From positions 1,674,001-1,738,000 of the forward strand of contig WHVD01000003.1 in the NCBI GenBank assembly GCA_015178975.1: 64,000 nucleotides of DNA. The letters run 5' to 3'. The position numbers and the translations under genes were made by a program. The notes under the pieces are model-generated. The model was given only the letters and a program-made list of their open reading frames with translations. It had not been told where the DNA came from and did no database searches. Positions 35,409-46,683 of this stretch are shown piece by piece; the stretch's first letter is position 1; every line of letters begins with the position of its first letter. The stretch is from Hysterangium stoloniferum (lineage: Eukaryota > Basidiomycota > Agaricomycetes > Hysterangiales > Hysterangiaceae).

Positions 35409-36614
35409 ATGTCTAATATCAACACCTTACTTGCGAGTGTCCCAAAACTCTCGGGTGATAACTACCACGAATGGAAGTTTTCACTGTCAATGGTTTTGCG
35501 GCATGCTGGATCATGGAGTGTTGTTAATGGTGGAACAAAGGCACCTAAGGATGAGAATAGCAAGGAGTATTTGGATTGGGCAAAGCATTCGGAGGATGGT
35601 TACATGGCAATTGGATTGACAATCGCGTCAAGCCAACAATCGTATATTCGGGATTGCACCACTGGACCAGAGGCATGGCAAGCGCTTGCAAAAATCTATC
35701 AGGCAAATAATCGGGCCAATCAGATTTTGTTGAAACGCCAGCTCTATATGTACCAGCACGATATCAAAAATCCAGTGATGGAATATGTCCATGGCATTTT
35801 GACTTTGGCTTTGCAGCTTTGCAGCTTTGCAGCTTTGCAGCTTTGCAGCTTTGCAGCTTTGCAGCTTTGCAGCTTTGCAGCTTTGCAGCTTTGCAGCTTT
35901 GCAGCTTTGCAGCTTTGCAGCTTTGCAGCTTTGCAGCTTTGCAGCTTTGCAGCTTTGCAGCTTTGCAGCTTTGCAGCTTTGCAGCTTTGCAGCTTTGCAG
36001 CTTTGCAGCTTTGCAGCTTTGCAGCTTTGCAGCTTTGCAGCTTTGCAGCTTTGCAGCTTTGCAGCTTTGCAGCTTTGCAGCTTTGCAGCTTTGCAGCTTT
36101 GCAGCTTTGCAGCTTTGCAGCTTTGCAGCTTTGCAGCTTTGCAGCTTTGCAGCTTTGCAGCTTTGCAGCTTTGCAGCTTTGCAGCTTTGCAGCTTTGCAG
36201 CTTTGCAGCTTTGCAGCTTTGCAGCTTCGAGCGATTGGAGTCGAGTTACGTGATGAGGATGTGCCGGATGTCCTCATCTATTGTTTGGCTCCAGAATTTG
36301 GTGCGGTAGCAACTGCTCTTATGCAGCGTGTGGGATCACTTACAGTCGAAGAAATTTCTGCAGCGCTGGTAGAAGAAGAAAGCCATCTAAAAGGGCGGAA
36401 AGAAAATGAGAGTCAAATTGCCATGAAAATGAAAGTTGACTCACCAAATATGCGACAGCTGAAGAATTGCTATAGATGCAACGGCAAAGGTCACATTGCG
36501 CGTTTTTGTCCCGCGCCGAGGCCGGTTGTTTCGTCTTCAAGTGGATTACCTACCGAAAACCAGGAGATCCCCACTGATAGTGCAGGGATGAGTGCTTATA
36601 TTTTACGCACTTGA
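35409..36614 (+). CDS. gag: Copia-type Gag with octanucleotide expansion
   Basis: 401 codons, uninterrupted. The N-terminal part is the copia Gag (UBN2-like) fold: LSGDNYHEWKFSLSMVLRHA, GPEAWQALAKIYQANNRANQ. About 140 codons are then made of the 8-residue repeat LQLCSFAA encoded by the 8-bp repeat. The normal sequence resumes (RAIGVELRDEDVPDVLIYCL, SLTVEEISAALVEEE) and a CCHC knuckle CYRCNGKGHIARFC follows. The insert length is a multiple of 3, so the frame survives. Whether the expanded protein folds is doubtful. Confidence 0.85.
   Translation: MSNINTLLASVPKLSGDNYHEWKFSLSMVLRHAGSWSVVNGGTKAPKDENSKEYLDWAKHSEDGYMAIGLTIASSQQSYIRDCTTGPEAWQALAKIYQANNRANQILLKRQLYMYQHDIKNPVMEYVHGILTLALQLCSFAALQLCSFAALQLCSFAALQLCSFAALQLCSFAALQLCSFAALQLCSFAALQLCSFAALQLCSFAALQLCSFAALQLCSFAALQLCSFAALQLCSFAALQLCSFAALQLCSFAALQLCSFAALQLCSFAALQLRAIGVELRDEDVPDVLIYCLAPEFGAVATALMQRVGSLTVEEISAALVEEESHLKGRKENESQIAMKMKVDSPNMRQLKNCYRCNGKGHIARFCPAPRPVVSSSSGLPTENQEIPTDSAGMSAYILRT
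35808..36227 (+). repeat. Octanucleotide tandem array (GCAGCTTT)n, about 52 copies
   Basis: About 420 bp of near-perfect 8-bp units inside copia gag. An 8-bp unit translates as an 8-residue repeat in all frames; no frame on either strand contains a stop. The seed seems to be the single octamer expected at the ALQL / RAIGVE junction. Confidence 0.97.
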
Positions 36615-37244
36615 AATTATCGTGTGGACTAGGAGTTGCGGGTAGAGCTCCAAGGTCCGGCATTTGTTTGTAATCTGGGAGGTTGGGGGAATGCGTTCTA
36701 GGAGCGAGGATGCTCTGAGGTTCGGTTCGACGCCAAATGTACCAGACGGGTATTGCATCTAGTGGGCGCAGCAGGTTTCTCAAAAATTTCGAGCGGATTC
36801 TGCGTCTAGTGGGTGCAGCGGGTTTTCATGTCAATTTTCATGTCAATTTTCATGTCAATTTTCGGATGGGTTTTACGTCGAGTGGGCGCAATATTTTTTG
36901 TGTTAAAATTGGTTTATTTCTTGTTTTTCGTGTGTATGGTCTTACTGCACACTTCAATGACTTGCAAAGTGGGCGTGTTAGAATACATTGTATTGCAAGC
37001 CTTTGATGCATTTTACGCTCGGCTATTTCGTACTTTACAGTAGCTTAGTCATCGTAAATAAAACCTTGTCCGTTTTCCTTACGCTGTCATCGAACACATA
37101 CATAGGTCGTCGAACTAATTATAGATATAATAAAAGAGAGAAAATAGAAATAATAAAGGAGATATAGTAAGAGCTCATCCGACTATATTTCCTGAGTGTA
37201 TTTCGCCATACCTCTCACAGTGCCCCCCAGGTCGAAGAGCTATG

Positions 37245-37784
37245 TCAAAGAAGATGTCGAAGGACGCTTGGAACTCCTCCCCATGCATCCTGCGATGAAC
37301 CCCCAAGGTGTAGGATAGCGTTGCCCCAGGCGAGACGCTTGGCATGAAAGGAAAGAGCAATGTCCTCCCGCTTTGAAGCGTCATTGGTGGATGTCAACCC
37401 ATCCAGTTTTTGGATCGACGAGACCCAACGACCGTAGGCCTTCTGGCACGTTCGAATTATGGCGCGAACGCGATCAGCGGAAGCGTCAGTAATACGGGCA
37501 ATGAGAGGGGGTCGAGGGTGTAGTGATGGCGGGGTAGGGGTGATGAGCGGTGTGGAGCTCATGTCTCCCCCAGGGGGGATTCCTCTCGAGGTGTCCGAAT
37601 CTGGCAACAGTTGCTCTAACAAGTCAACGAGGTCCACTGCAGAGTGGGTTGGTGTGTGGTCAGGAAGAACACAAGAAGAGTTGACAAGTAAGGACCGAAA
37701 CATGGAGAGTTCCACCCGTTCGATATCCTCCGCTAAACACAGCTGTTCCTTAGGGTCGTTGACGCATAGATAAAACGCACTCAT
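37245..37784 (-). pseudogene. Downstream frame of element C (possible tail of the accessory ORF)
   Basis: 179 codons (MSAFYLCVNDPKEQLCLAEDIERVELSMFRSL...), in the same frame as the larger frame upstream and separated from it by a TAA and about 80 bp whose translation is also protein-like (DWDQPCGTPFLKG). It may be the C-terminus of the same protein. It contains helix-rich parts and a Trp/Lys segment (KAYGRWVSSIQKL). No family recognised. Confidence 0.45.
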
Positions 37785-37865
37785 GTGGTGACAACATGAG
37801 AGACCCGCTATACCCCTGGATATGCCCTTTAAGAAGGGGGTGCCACAGGGTTGGTCCCAGTCACG

Positions 37866-39725
37866 TTAATGTGCGTCCCACAGTGAAGATGTCGGAGGGG
37901 TAATTAATGGACACGCGCATCCAACTTGACTGGAAGGGATGGGAGGGGCCAGCTGTATCCTCAGAGTGAAGGGGAGAGGGCGGCTGCGACGGGGGGCTGC
38001 GAATGGGGTGGGCCGGGGGGGGGGGTCAATGACAAGGGGCTCGTCAGCCTGAGTATCGGTTCTTCGTTTCCCTTTTGCTTTTTCGCTTAAGGGGGGAGGC
38101 TCCTCGAAGACTTCCATTGCCGGGGGGGTTTCTTTGGAGATGTCTGTGGCTGAGAGAGGCGCCTCGAGGACTTCCTCCATAGGCGTTGTGAGAACTTCCG
38201 GGATAGGGTGATCAATATCCATTAATGCATCATTAGGATGCTGAATGGGGCTTCCCAGAGAAATGCAAGGGGAGTAGGGAGAGGTGGGTGGTAAACTCCA
38301 CGTTGTCAAGGAAGTGAGGGGAATGTTAGACACCGCAGGGACTAAAGGCGTCGGAGTAGAGTGGGAGGTGACGAGAGGGTCAGGTGATGTGTAGAGGGGT
38401 GAGATTGGCTGCGGTGCTGGAGAAGACTTGGGTATGGATGAGGATGGTGATATAAGGGAATGTCCTGTGAAGGGGAGGGGTAGTGGTATAGGGGGAAGAG
38501 AAGGCAGTCCGGCAGATGGTACAAGACTTCCCGGTAACTCTGAAAAGGGTGTAAAGTGCTGTAATGTGGGTACGGAAGAGACCGGCGGAGGTGGAGGGAG
38601 ATGAGAGGAACTGGATGGGGTCGCAGAGTCTGCTGGACGATACCCTCTCCAAACTCTGATGGAAGTTGGTAGCTTTTGTCGTTGGTTAGGATCACTTGTG
38701 AAGAAGTGAATGTTGTCAGGGAGTAGGAAACCTTCATGGCAGTCAGCACTGAGGTACTTGCTGTCGTAGGTGGGGTAGCGAGATTGGTCATCCTCCGAGT
38801 CCGATGAAAGATCACTGGGCCCCATCTGGTAGGTCCGTTCCTGAGGTCCACATTGTGAAGGGGGTCTGGGAGGTAGTGCAACTCCATCTCCACGTCGCAA
38901 TGCAATGCTTTGTAATTTGATCCTTCGTACTTTGTCCCAATCATAGAAGGTGACCCCATCTTTTCCTTTCCTACTTTTTTGTCCTACACTCCGAACACAT
39001 GGCGTGCCCCCGTCGCTGCAATCCATTTCAGCGAAATCCGTCCATTTATGACTCAAAGGGGGAGTGATGATTGAAGGATTATCGTGCCCTTCCATTCTCC
39101 TCCATTCCTGCCATGTCCGCCTTGAAGGGACATTATCCCTAGCCCCCATCCTCCGCTGTCCTTCCAAGTACTCCTCTCTCCTCTTCCGTTTAAGCGTTTT
39201 CAATTCCTCCTGAACCTGCGCAGAGAAAGCCTCAGACTGCTGTTTCTTTTTGATCTCCTCTTCGGTAGAAGGGAAAATACTATGAGAAGGTGGTGGGGTT
39301 TCGCTCCATGTTCCCGAGGGAGCCCCCCAAGTATTAGAGGACCATGGTGCAGCTTTTGAAACGGAGTCCGTCCGCGTAGGATTCGTGGACGATGAGGTCT
39401 CCTCCACATGCTCGACAGTTTCTGTTCAAGGTGATGGGGCAGAAGGAACTGTAGTTTGAGGTTGAGGTATTCTTTTAAAATTGGGAAATCGGGGTCTGGG
39501 AAGAGGAGCATACGGAGTAAAGGCGGTTCCGTTCCCTGAGTTGGTGGATGTTCCCGCGATGTCGCCCTGTGCAGCGGAGGGTATTGGCAAAGGCATTCCA
39601 GAATTACTCGTGGAGTGCTCGACTTGTTCAGTACGAGACGGCGTGGTAGAGGTATTAATAGGTTGAGGTTGCAGTATTCTTTTGAAGTTGGGGAACTTGG
39701 GTTTGGGTTGTTGCTCCTGCGACAT
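37866..39725 (-). pseudogene. Accessory proline-rich ORF of element C, downstream of pol
   Basis: About 620 codons on the coding strand of the element, between the integrase stop and the 3' LTR, with one in-frame TGA (39,428-39,426). The first part holds a duplicated FPNFKRI motif (KFPNFKRILQPQ and RFPNFKRIPQPQ). Then comes a charged helix (EEEIKKKQQSEAFSAQVQEE...), a central Cys/Trp region, and a long Pro/Ser/Thr-rich C-terminal half with a basic KAKGKRR. I recognise no family. Such length kept open in an otherwise damaged element suggests it was once functional. Confidence 0.6.
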
Positions 39726-39922
39726 AGTGTACTGATTAGAGAGGTTGACGTGGAGGGAAGAGATAGGGGGGAATAAAATTTTCTTTAGTGAATTTACGTA
39801 TTTTATATTAATTTCAAGCTCCGCTTGGTTATTGAAGTGAAAGGCCGAGGGGGAAGAAAGTGGGGGGGGTAGAGCTAGAAGTAGATAAACAGTGTTGTCG
39901 TCGTAAGGATGTGAAATGATTA

Positions 39923-42900
39923 TTAAATTTGATAAATAGTCTTGTAAGCTCTAAGAAGAGTGGGAGCGTTACGAAGGTCATTGCCGTTTAACCAAGTGTC
40001 CTCCTCCAGTCCATATCCTTTCCATCGAACCTGGAAAAGGAGTTGATTTCGATGCTTTTTGTGCCCTACTATAGCTTCTACTTCGTACTCCTCGTCGTTA
40101 CGATTGAGTTCTCGAGGGTTCTCGAGTAGCTCCCTGTATCCGAATTCCTTAGGGGAGAGGTGGTACTTTTTAAGATGGTCTCGATTAATCACTGGATGTA
40201 ATTGATATTCTGAGGGAATGTGGAGTCGGAAGACTTGAGGATTGATCTTTTCCAAGACCTCAAACGGCCCTATCCATCTTTGTATAAGTTTCCTTCCGGG
40301 TCCCTTGGCTTCGACGAGCTCGAGAGAATGGGGATTAATCAGAACATAATCTCCCTCTGAGATATCTTCCACCAATCTCCGTCTCTTGTTGTAACTGTGA
40401 GCTTGGATTTCTTGTGCTCGCACAATCGAATCCCACACCGCTTGTCGGTGATTTTCCAATTCTAAGATCCATTGGTCGGCTACAGGGCTATCCGATAATT
40501 CTCTGGGAACCACAGGGTCGTCCCCTCCCAGACAGCTAGAGATTCCTCTTGGCAAGTAGCCCATCAGCAAAAAGGCCGGTGCATAGCTTGTTGAGCTTTG
40601 AACCGTCGAATTGTAGGTATGAGCCACTACTTGAGTCCATTTAGACCATTCCTCCTTCGAAGAGGCACAGTACGCTCTGAGCATTTGCTCCACAATAGCA
40701 TTAGCGTTCTCCGTTTGACCGTCGGTCTGAGGATGGTGGGACGAGGATACTGCAAGGGCACTTCCGTATACTTTGCAGACTTCTCTCCAGAACCCACAGG
40801 TCCACCTCTTGTCTCGATCACAGATTATCCTTGAAGGCAGGCCGAAAGGAGCGGCTACTTTATTCATGAAGATTCGCGCGAATCCTTCTGCGGATAGATC
40901 TGAAGTGGTGGGTTCACAGATTAAGAAATGTGTGAGTTTATCCACGGTGACGAAGATGGCGGAATAACCACCCTCTGTAGAAGGAGGCAATCCAGTAATC
41001 AGGTCCATCGAGACAACCTCAAATGGCCTTAGGGGTACATCTGTGGGTCGAAGAGCTCCTTGTCGAGCGGAATGATCAATTTTAGTTTTCTGGCATATGT
41101 TGCAGCTGCGAGCGTATGCCATGCAGTCATGCAACATCCTCGGCCAGAAGAAACGGTCTTTCATCAGATTAAAGAGCCTGTGGCCACTTGCATGAGCTCC
41201 TTCGAAAGGATTATCATGTATCAGCTTGAGTATGGTTGTCGTCATGCTGCTAGGAACACAGATTCGACTTTTCCAGTCCGAATCTCGAAAGAATAATAAC
41301 TTATTCTTGCTGATGAAATAATGCGAAGGAGTAGTTACCATGTTTGGAGAAATGGGATCGGTGGCGTAATGATTTCTGAAGGTGGGATCCTTCTGGTATC
41401 CATCGCGAAGTTCCTTAGCGTAATTTTCATCAATCTCTATAAGCAATTGTGGATTCGACAGAGTAAAATTCGCTTCATCGGTTTCATCATTTCTGGGGAG
41501 ATTGTGCAAGTCCCATTTCATTTGGGGGACCTCTTCCATGGTTCCGACTGGTTCGACTAACTCGTGATGAGTGAGAAAGACGGCTTTTTCCGCTGGTTTG
41601 TTCTCCCATAATGTCTCATCATCATTCCGGTTATAAGAATCCGCTACGATCGGTAAAAGGTCGTCTCTCGTGGGGCTAGCGTAGTCCGGTACTTGAGGAA
41701 GTCTGGACAGTGGGTCAACATTGCTATGTATTCGTCCTGCTCTATGTAGGATTTCCAGACTGGGGTATGCAGCATATACTGCCCCCCATGTGGCCAGTCG
41801 ATGATTAGTATTCTCGTAAGATCTGGCCCATTGTAATGCTGCATGGTCAGTGATCAGAAGGATATGTTCACCTTCGATAAAGGGCTGGAAATGGACTAAT
41901 CCTTCTTTAGCGGCTAACGCTTCTCACTCTGTGGCTGAATAGTTACATTCTGCTTTCTTGAGCATACGGCTCCAATAGGCGATAACGCATTTGACCGTGA
42001 CACTGGTGTCATCAAAATCTGTGGCCCAGGAATCCATCCAGGTGAATTCCGGCTCCTTGGTTTTATAACGAGTAACGAAGATGGGCACGTCTCGTGATTG
42101 ATTGAAGGCTGCTCGTGCTTGGGCATAAATTTTCGTATCCTTAAGGTCTTTAAGCGTCATTTTCTGTATTTGTTGGAGACAACATCCTAGCGCAAAGTCC
42201 GAAGTGTCTGTGTATAACCGATAAGGCATACCACTCACGGGGTGTCCCAGTACTGGAGCTGAGCTCAACGCAACCTTGATGTCCTCAAAAGCTTGGGTGT
42301 GTTCAGAATCCCAATTCCAATGAACTCCTTTCTTCAAGAGGTTGAAAAGTGGAGCGACCGTCCAGGAGTAAAATGGTATGTACGTGGAGAAGTACAGAAC
42401 CATTCCTAGAAAACGTTGAAGATCTGCTATCTTAGAAGGTGTAGCCAATTCTAATATAGCGGCGACCTTTTCTTGATGGGTCAAAAAGCCGAGTCTAGAC
42501 ACCTTATGTCCTAGTAGTAGAATCAAATTATACCCCACATAGCACTTTTTGGGCGAGAGAGTGATTCCTGCAGCAATTATGGGCTTGTAAAACCTGATCT
42601 AAATGTTCTAGATGATCGTCCCATGTCTTAGAAAAGATCACGATGTCGTCAATATAATCCAGACAGAATATCCATAAGTAAGGTGCAAGTACGGTTTGCA
42701 TAATCCTTTGGAATATAGAAGGTCCATTATGAAGTCCAAAGGGCATTCTCCTGAATTGCCACAGTCCTCGATGGGATCTGAAGGCAGTCTTCGGCTTGTC
42801 TTCCTCTAACATTTCAAGTTGGGTAAAACCAGCTAGTGCATCGAAGGAAGATAAAATGTTGTCGCCCGAAAGCGTTTGCATGATTTCCGACTGGCATGGC

Positions 42901-44319
42901 AGTGGGAATTCGTCAGGAACTGTTAGACTGTTCAACTTTCTATAGTCGATCACTACTCGTGGTTTCCCATTGTGATAGACAACAAAGGCTGGCACCCCCC
43001 AAGGACTCTTGGACAGTTCAATTACTCCCTGTTGGAACCAAGTGTCCATTTGTTCATCAATGACTTTCCTATTAGCTGGGGAGGTTGGGAACATTGACAT
43101 TGAAATAGGTTGCATGCCCTCTTTCAATGGGACATTGACCTTGACATCCACTTGTCCCAGTCGCCCATCTAGAAGGCTAAGACATTCTTAGTTAATACCG
43201 ACTCCAAGTGGGAGGAGACATCGGTAGGGATGTCAGGTCCTAAGTTAACCAGCTTATGCAGATCTTCCACACGAAACATTTCCGTGGTGGCAACCTCTGA
43301 CGTTTTAGGACCTGCCGGGTCGAAATCGTCTGCGAGTTCTCGTTCTGGGGGCAGTCCAGAGGATTGAGGATTAAGGACACGCTCCTCTTCTATTTTTGAT
43401 AGACTCTCGACGAGATGGGTGATCTTGGTTGCCATTGACTGCATCGATGCTTTCTCAGTCGAAGATCTAGGAGTCTGGGCCCATTTGTTCGCGTCGTGAA
43501 TTAATCCAACGGTTTCCCCTCATCTGATGATTCTTGGCGTCAGAGAGGGATTAGTGAGAGGTATCGCGGCACATTCCCTAGAGATGGCAGTGGTGGGAGC
43601 AGCTAGTATACTCCCATCGTCATTCTGCAAGACAACTCCCTCGACTATCCATTGGTCACCAATAAGATCTCCTACAAAGATTGGTACTAATCGAGCCGAT
43701 TCCAGTTCTATAGTACAATCTTGTAAGGCCCGTGCGACTCTTTCAGTACGCACTCCTTTGTCTGGTTTGGAAGTCAATTTAGGCGAGTCATTGGCTAATT
43801 CCTCAAAGGGGATCTTGCTAATCGAAAGGTTAAAGGCTGCGGCTCCTTGGAAGAACTGGCTGGGATAGATCCTGCTCTCCCAGGCAAAATCAATCTGGAA
43901 CCCAGCAGTTGGTCTTGCAGTGTCCCGATCTCATAGTTCACGTGAAAGTCTTCTCCAAGAAGGATTGGGACGGTCATCCCTCGGACAATGTACGTTTCGG
44001 TGGTAAATTTAGGGAGTATACCAGTGTCATCCTCGAGATAAATGGGGACGTTGACATATCCTAATACTTTGGCATTACCGGTAAGTTGCACGAGGCGCAG
44101 CTTGAGTCCTTGCTTGAGTTTAGGGTGGTCCTCTAGTTCCTTATAGAAATCCTCCGAGATCAAGGAGAGGTCAGCCCCAGCGTCCAGCCTGATTTTAATA
44201 GGATTTGAGGCTTCTGAATTCCCTACGCATCCGTAGACGTGTAATGCTGAAATCCCAATACTGGAATATCCACCTGGAGGGTCCCTTCTGCGATAGATAA
44301 TAGTCGAATCCTCTTTCAT
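39923..44319 (-). pseudogene. pol: pol of element C: protease, RT, RNase H, integrase, chromodomain (several breaks)
   Basis: Reading from 44,319: aspartic protease (IRLDAGADLSLIS), a spacer with TGA at 43,522-43,520, RT (about 43,150-42,530; VVIDYRKLNSL, FRRMPFGLHNGPSIFQ, YIDDIVIF), a one-base frameshift near 42,535, then RNase H with a TGA at 41,926-41,924 inside the conserved SATE-REALA motif, and a fully open integrase (41,539-39,923, 538 codons) with an HHCC finger (HDNPFEGAHASGH...CNICQ), DDE core and chromodomain (LFQVRWKGYGLEEDTW). A further frameshift lies near 43,170. The element is dead, but integrase is intact as a frame. Confidence 0.88.
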
Positions 44320-45437
44320 AAGTTGATTGGATCGGGGGTATTGAACTCTAGGTCTTTTGCTTTCTTTTCTTGCAGCCAGTTTGACGTTCCTCCTGATACG
44401 TCTACCGTTAGGTACCTTGGGAGTGGCATTTGAAATAGAGTCGTCTGCTTCAGAGTCTGACTCATCGCAAGGAATTAAGTCGGGTAATTGCCCTGGGTCA
44501 AAGGGGAAGCTCTCCTCCTCTGATCCCTCTGACTCAGAGGGGTCTTCTATAATGTAGGTCTGACTTATTTCCTTAGATCAGTTCACAAATGCGTCCTTGT
44601 CGATGATTTCCTCAATGGTGGGAGGTTCAGGTCGCGATAAAACTCTCGTCTCAGTCAGACCTTCACGGTTCTGATGATGAGTGTCTAGCCAGTCTCCTTT
44701 CTCGAGAAAATCATGGTCTGATATAGAAACATAAACTTGCGATGTCTCATTCTCATTCGAGGATGCTTTCACATCTGAAACGGTGTTGTCCTCTGACTGA
44801 GGAAGGTAGACAGAAATGAAAATCGATTCCTCATCAATGTTATGTACTTGTCCCTGTACACTTAATCCATAAACCGTTTCATAAGCCCTTTGATCCTCCA
44901 CCTCCTCCATTGGGTTCTGCGCGGAGCACTTGTTAATAGAGACATAGTGCGACATCCTGCCCGCATGGGGGCAGTCGATCTTGAAATGCTCTAAACTCCC
45001 ACAAATCCAACACTCCTTTGGAGGTTTGGCGATGCTTTTCTTGTCACTTCGTTCGAAAAAGAACTTGCCGTGTTTCTTACCCTGCTTAGTGTTCGATCTC
45101 CTAGGGACGGTTTTATCCTCGAGTTCGCTGAGGAGGACGTGACTTCGGTTAGTGGGGTCGATTCCTCCAGAGTGTTCTTTCTCATGCCAGGGATCCGACT
45201 CGTCTTGCTTGGCGATCATTACTCTAGGCTTTTGGAACCGATAACGCTCTCGATGTGTTTGAACCCAAGCGTTAATCAATGCCTCTTGTAAATTGTTCGC
45301 ATAAGTCTGCAGGCTCATGATGTCATCGATAGGTTGTCCCTGTAGAAGGTAAAGCCATTCCGTGGGCAGCATCAGGATGAGTCTGCGCGTTTCATCCTTC
45401 CAGTTTTGGTGGAACCCATACAGGAATCGATAGAGCT

Positions 45438-46069
45438 TGTAAAGGGTATGCATATATGCATAATTGGACTAAGGAATAATAGTTGGATTATAGTACTTTA
45501 TTATTTATCTTTTATTTTCTTTCTTTATATTCTTTCTATATTTCGAGCACACCTTTATTTTGTAGTTCGAAGCTTTGTGTATACGTATGGGCGCTCTCGG
45601 CGCCAAAAGGATAGACAACTTTTACCCAGCAGACACCACCTCGTAAACGACCCAGACGTTGAATAGCGAGAGGTGTCAAGGGTAACGTCTCAACTACCTT
45701 TAAAGGTAGTATTCTCTTGCATACTAACATACTTTGGACTCGAACCGTGAAGGTCGAGTTCCAATCTAAGGTCTTTGCGCTAGTCGACATTATAGTCGAC
45801 TCGCGCTATTATTTCTTTACTCTAGATATTCAGCTTCGCATTGATTATCTATTTTACATCTAGCTACAAGTTGTACCGTGAAGGTCAACTCTTTCATTCT
45901 TTCATTCTAGCCGTCAAGAGCAACTGTACAGTTGCTCTTGTGACGTGAAGTGTGTCTTCTTACTAGTACAGCTTGCGGTATTGTACTGTATGGTCAATAC
46001 CTGCTAATAGTAGTTGAATAAACACTATTCTTCGTATATCAAATGGTCAGAATCTATCGACTCTTCACA
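45438..46069 (+). mobile_element. Solo LTR, family B
   Basis: 632 bp, begins TGTAAAGGGTATGC (G to A in the second TG) and ends GACTCTTCACA; flanked by GAGCT on both sides. Inserted in gag of element C. Confidence 0.92.
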
Positions 46070-46290
46070 GAGCTTGACCCTCCGCTGAATGTAATGAATG
46101 GGTGTCTCACGATTGTGACCGATTTGTCGAAATTTCTGTTAGAAATGGGAAAATACAATATCTATATGTGACACACTGTTATAAGACCCAGGTTTGCCAT
46201 CAGTTATATAAGCTGTTATAAGAGCACAAGTTGGCATCATAAGTCCTTATATATATGTATATATAATCCATCATATAATACTAGACCATA

Positions 46291-46365
46291 GGTCCAGTAG
46301 CTCAGTGGTTAAGAGCACCTGCATATAAAGCCAGGAGGTCCTTGGTTCAATCCCAGGCTGGGTCA
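46291..46365 (+). tRNA. tRNA-like sequence in the first TRIM LTR
   Basis: 75 nt. Acceptor halves GGTCCAG and CTGGGTC pair (two G-U pairs), D-stem GCTC/GAGC, T-stem CTTGG/CCAGG with loop TTCAATC. The Pol III A box (TAGCTCAGTGGTT, 46,298-46,310) and B box (GGTTCAATCCC, 46,344-46,354) are well kept and a TTTT terminator follows at 46,370. The anticodon arm is poor: only CCTG/CAGG pairs around an enlarged loop containing ATATAAA, so decoding function is unlikely. Best seen as a tRNA-derived Pol III promoter inside the LTR. Confidence 0.6.
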
Positions 46366-46608
46366 ATTCTTTTCTATGCCTTTAACAGGTTATGGGCCCC
46401 GTTCAGCTTCATCTGCTGCGTAGGGTATAGACTAGATATTGATTTCAGGGGAAGTGTTAGAAATGGGAAAATACAATATCTATATGTGACAGACTGTTAT
46501 AAGACCCAGGTTTGCCATCAGTTATATAAGCTGTTATAAGAGCACAAGTTGGCAACATAAGTCCTTATATATATGTATATATAATCCATCATATAATACT
46601 AGACTATA

Positions 46609-46683
46609 GGTCCAGTAGCTCAGTGGTTAAGAGCACCTGCATATAAAGCCAGGAGGACCTTGGTTCAATCCCAGGCTGGGTCA
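46609..46683 (+). tRNA. tRNA-like sequence in the second TRIM LTR
   Basis: Second copy of the same 75-nt tRNA-like unit, differing by one base in the variable region (T to A). A and B boxes and the downstream TTTT are unchanged. Confidence 0.6.

Larger units (their letters stand above)
35231..37096 (+). mobile_element. Non-autonomous copia-type LTR element with gag only
   Basis: 1,866 bp. LTRs of 121 bp (35,231-35,351 and 36,976-37,096; TGTTAGAATAC...ATCGAACA, the 5' copy starting TATTAG) with target duplication CATAC. After the 5' LTR comes the primer-binding-like GGTTATGGGCCCC. The only gene is gag; there is no protease, integrase or RT. Downstream of gag is a 12-bp tandem repeat (ATGTCAATTTTC, near 36,829-36,866). 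Inserted into the 3' LTR of element C. Confidence 0.92.
34727..37219 (-). repeat. 3' LTR of element C, split by a copia element
   Basis: On the minus strand the LTR reads TGTGAGAGGTATGGCG (from 37,219) to CCACTCTTCACA (34,727). It is split at 35,230/37,097 by the copia element, which duplicated CATAC. A polypurine stretch (CTGGGGGGCAC on the minus strand) directly precedes it, marking this as the 3' LTR of a minus-strand element. Confidence 0.88.

Noticed and set aside
35808-36227. CRISPR-like array
   Set aside because: Head-to-tail 8-bp units with no spacers in a fungal genome; simple tandem expansion.
35744-36277. Minus-strand frame of 177 codons (KAAKLQSC repeats) and extra plus frames in the copia gag
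   Set aside because: By-product of the stop-free octanucleotide array; no coding evidence outside the repeat.
46291-46365. A functional tRNA gene
   Set aside because: Acceptor, D and T arms are good, but the anticodon arm pairs poorly with an oversized loop and the unit sits inside an LTR in two copies; kept as tRNA-like only.
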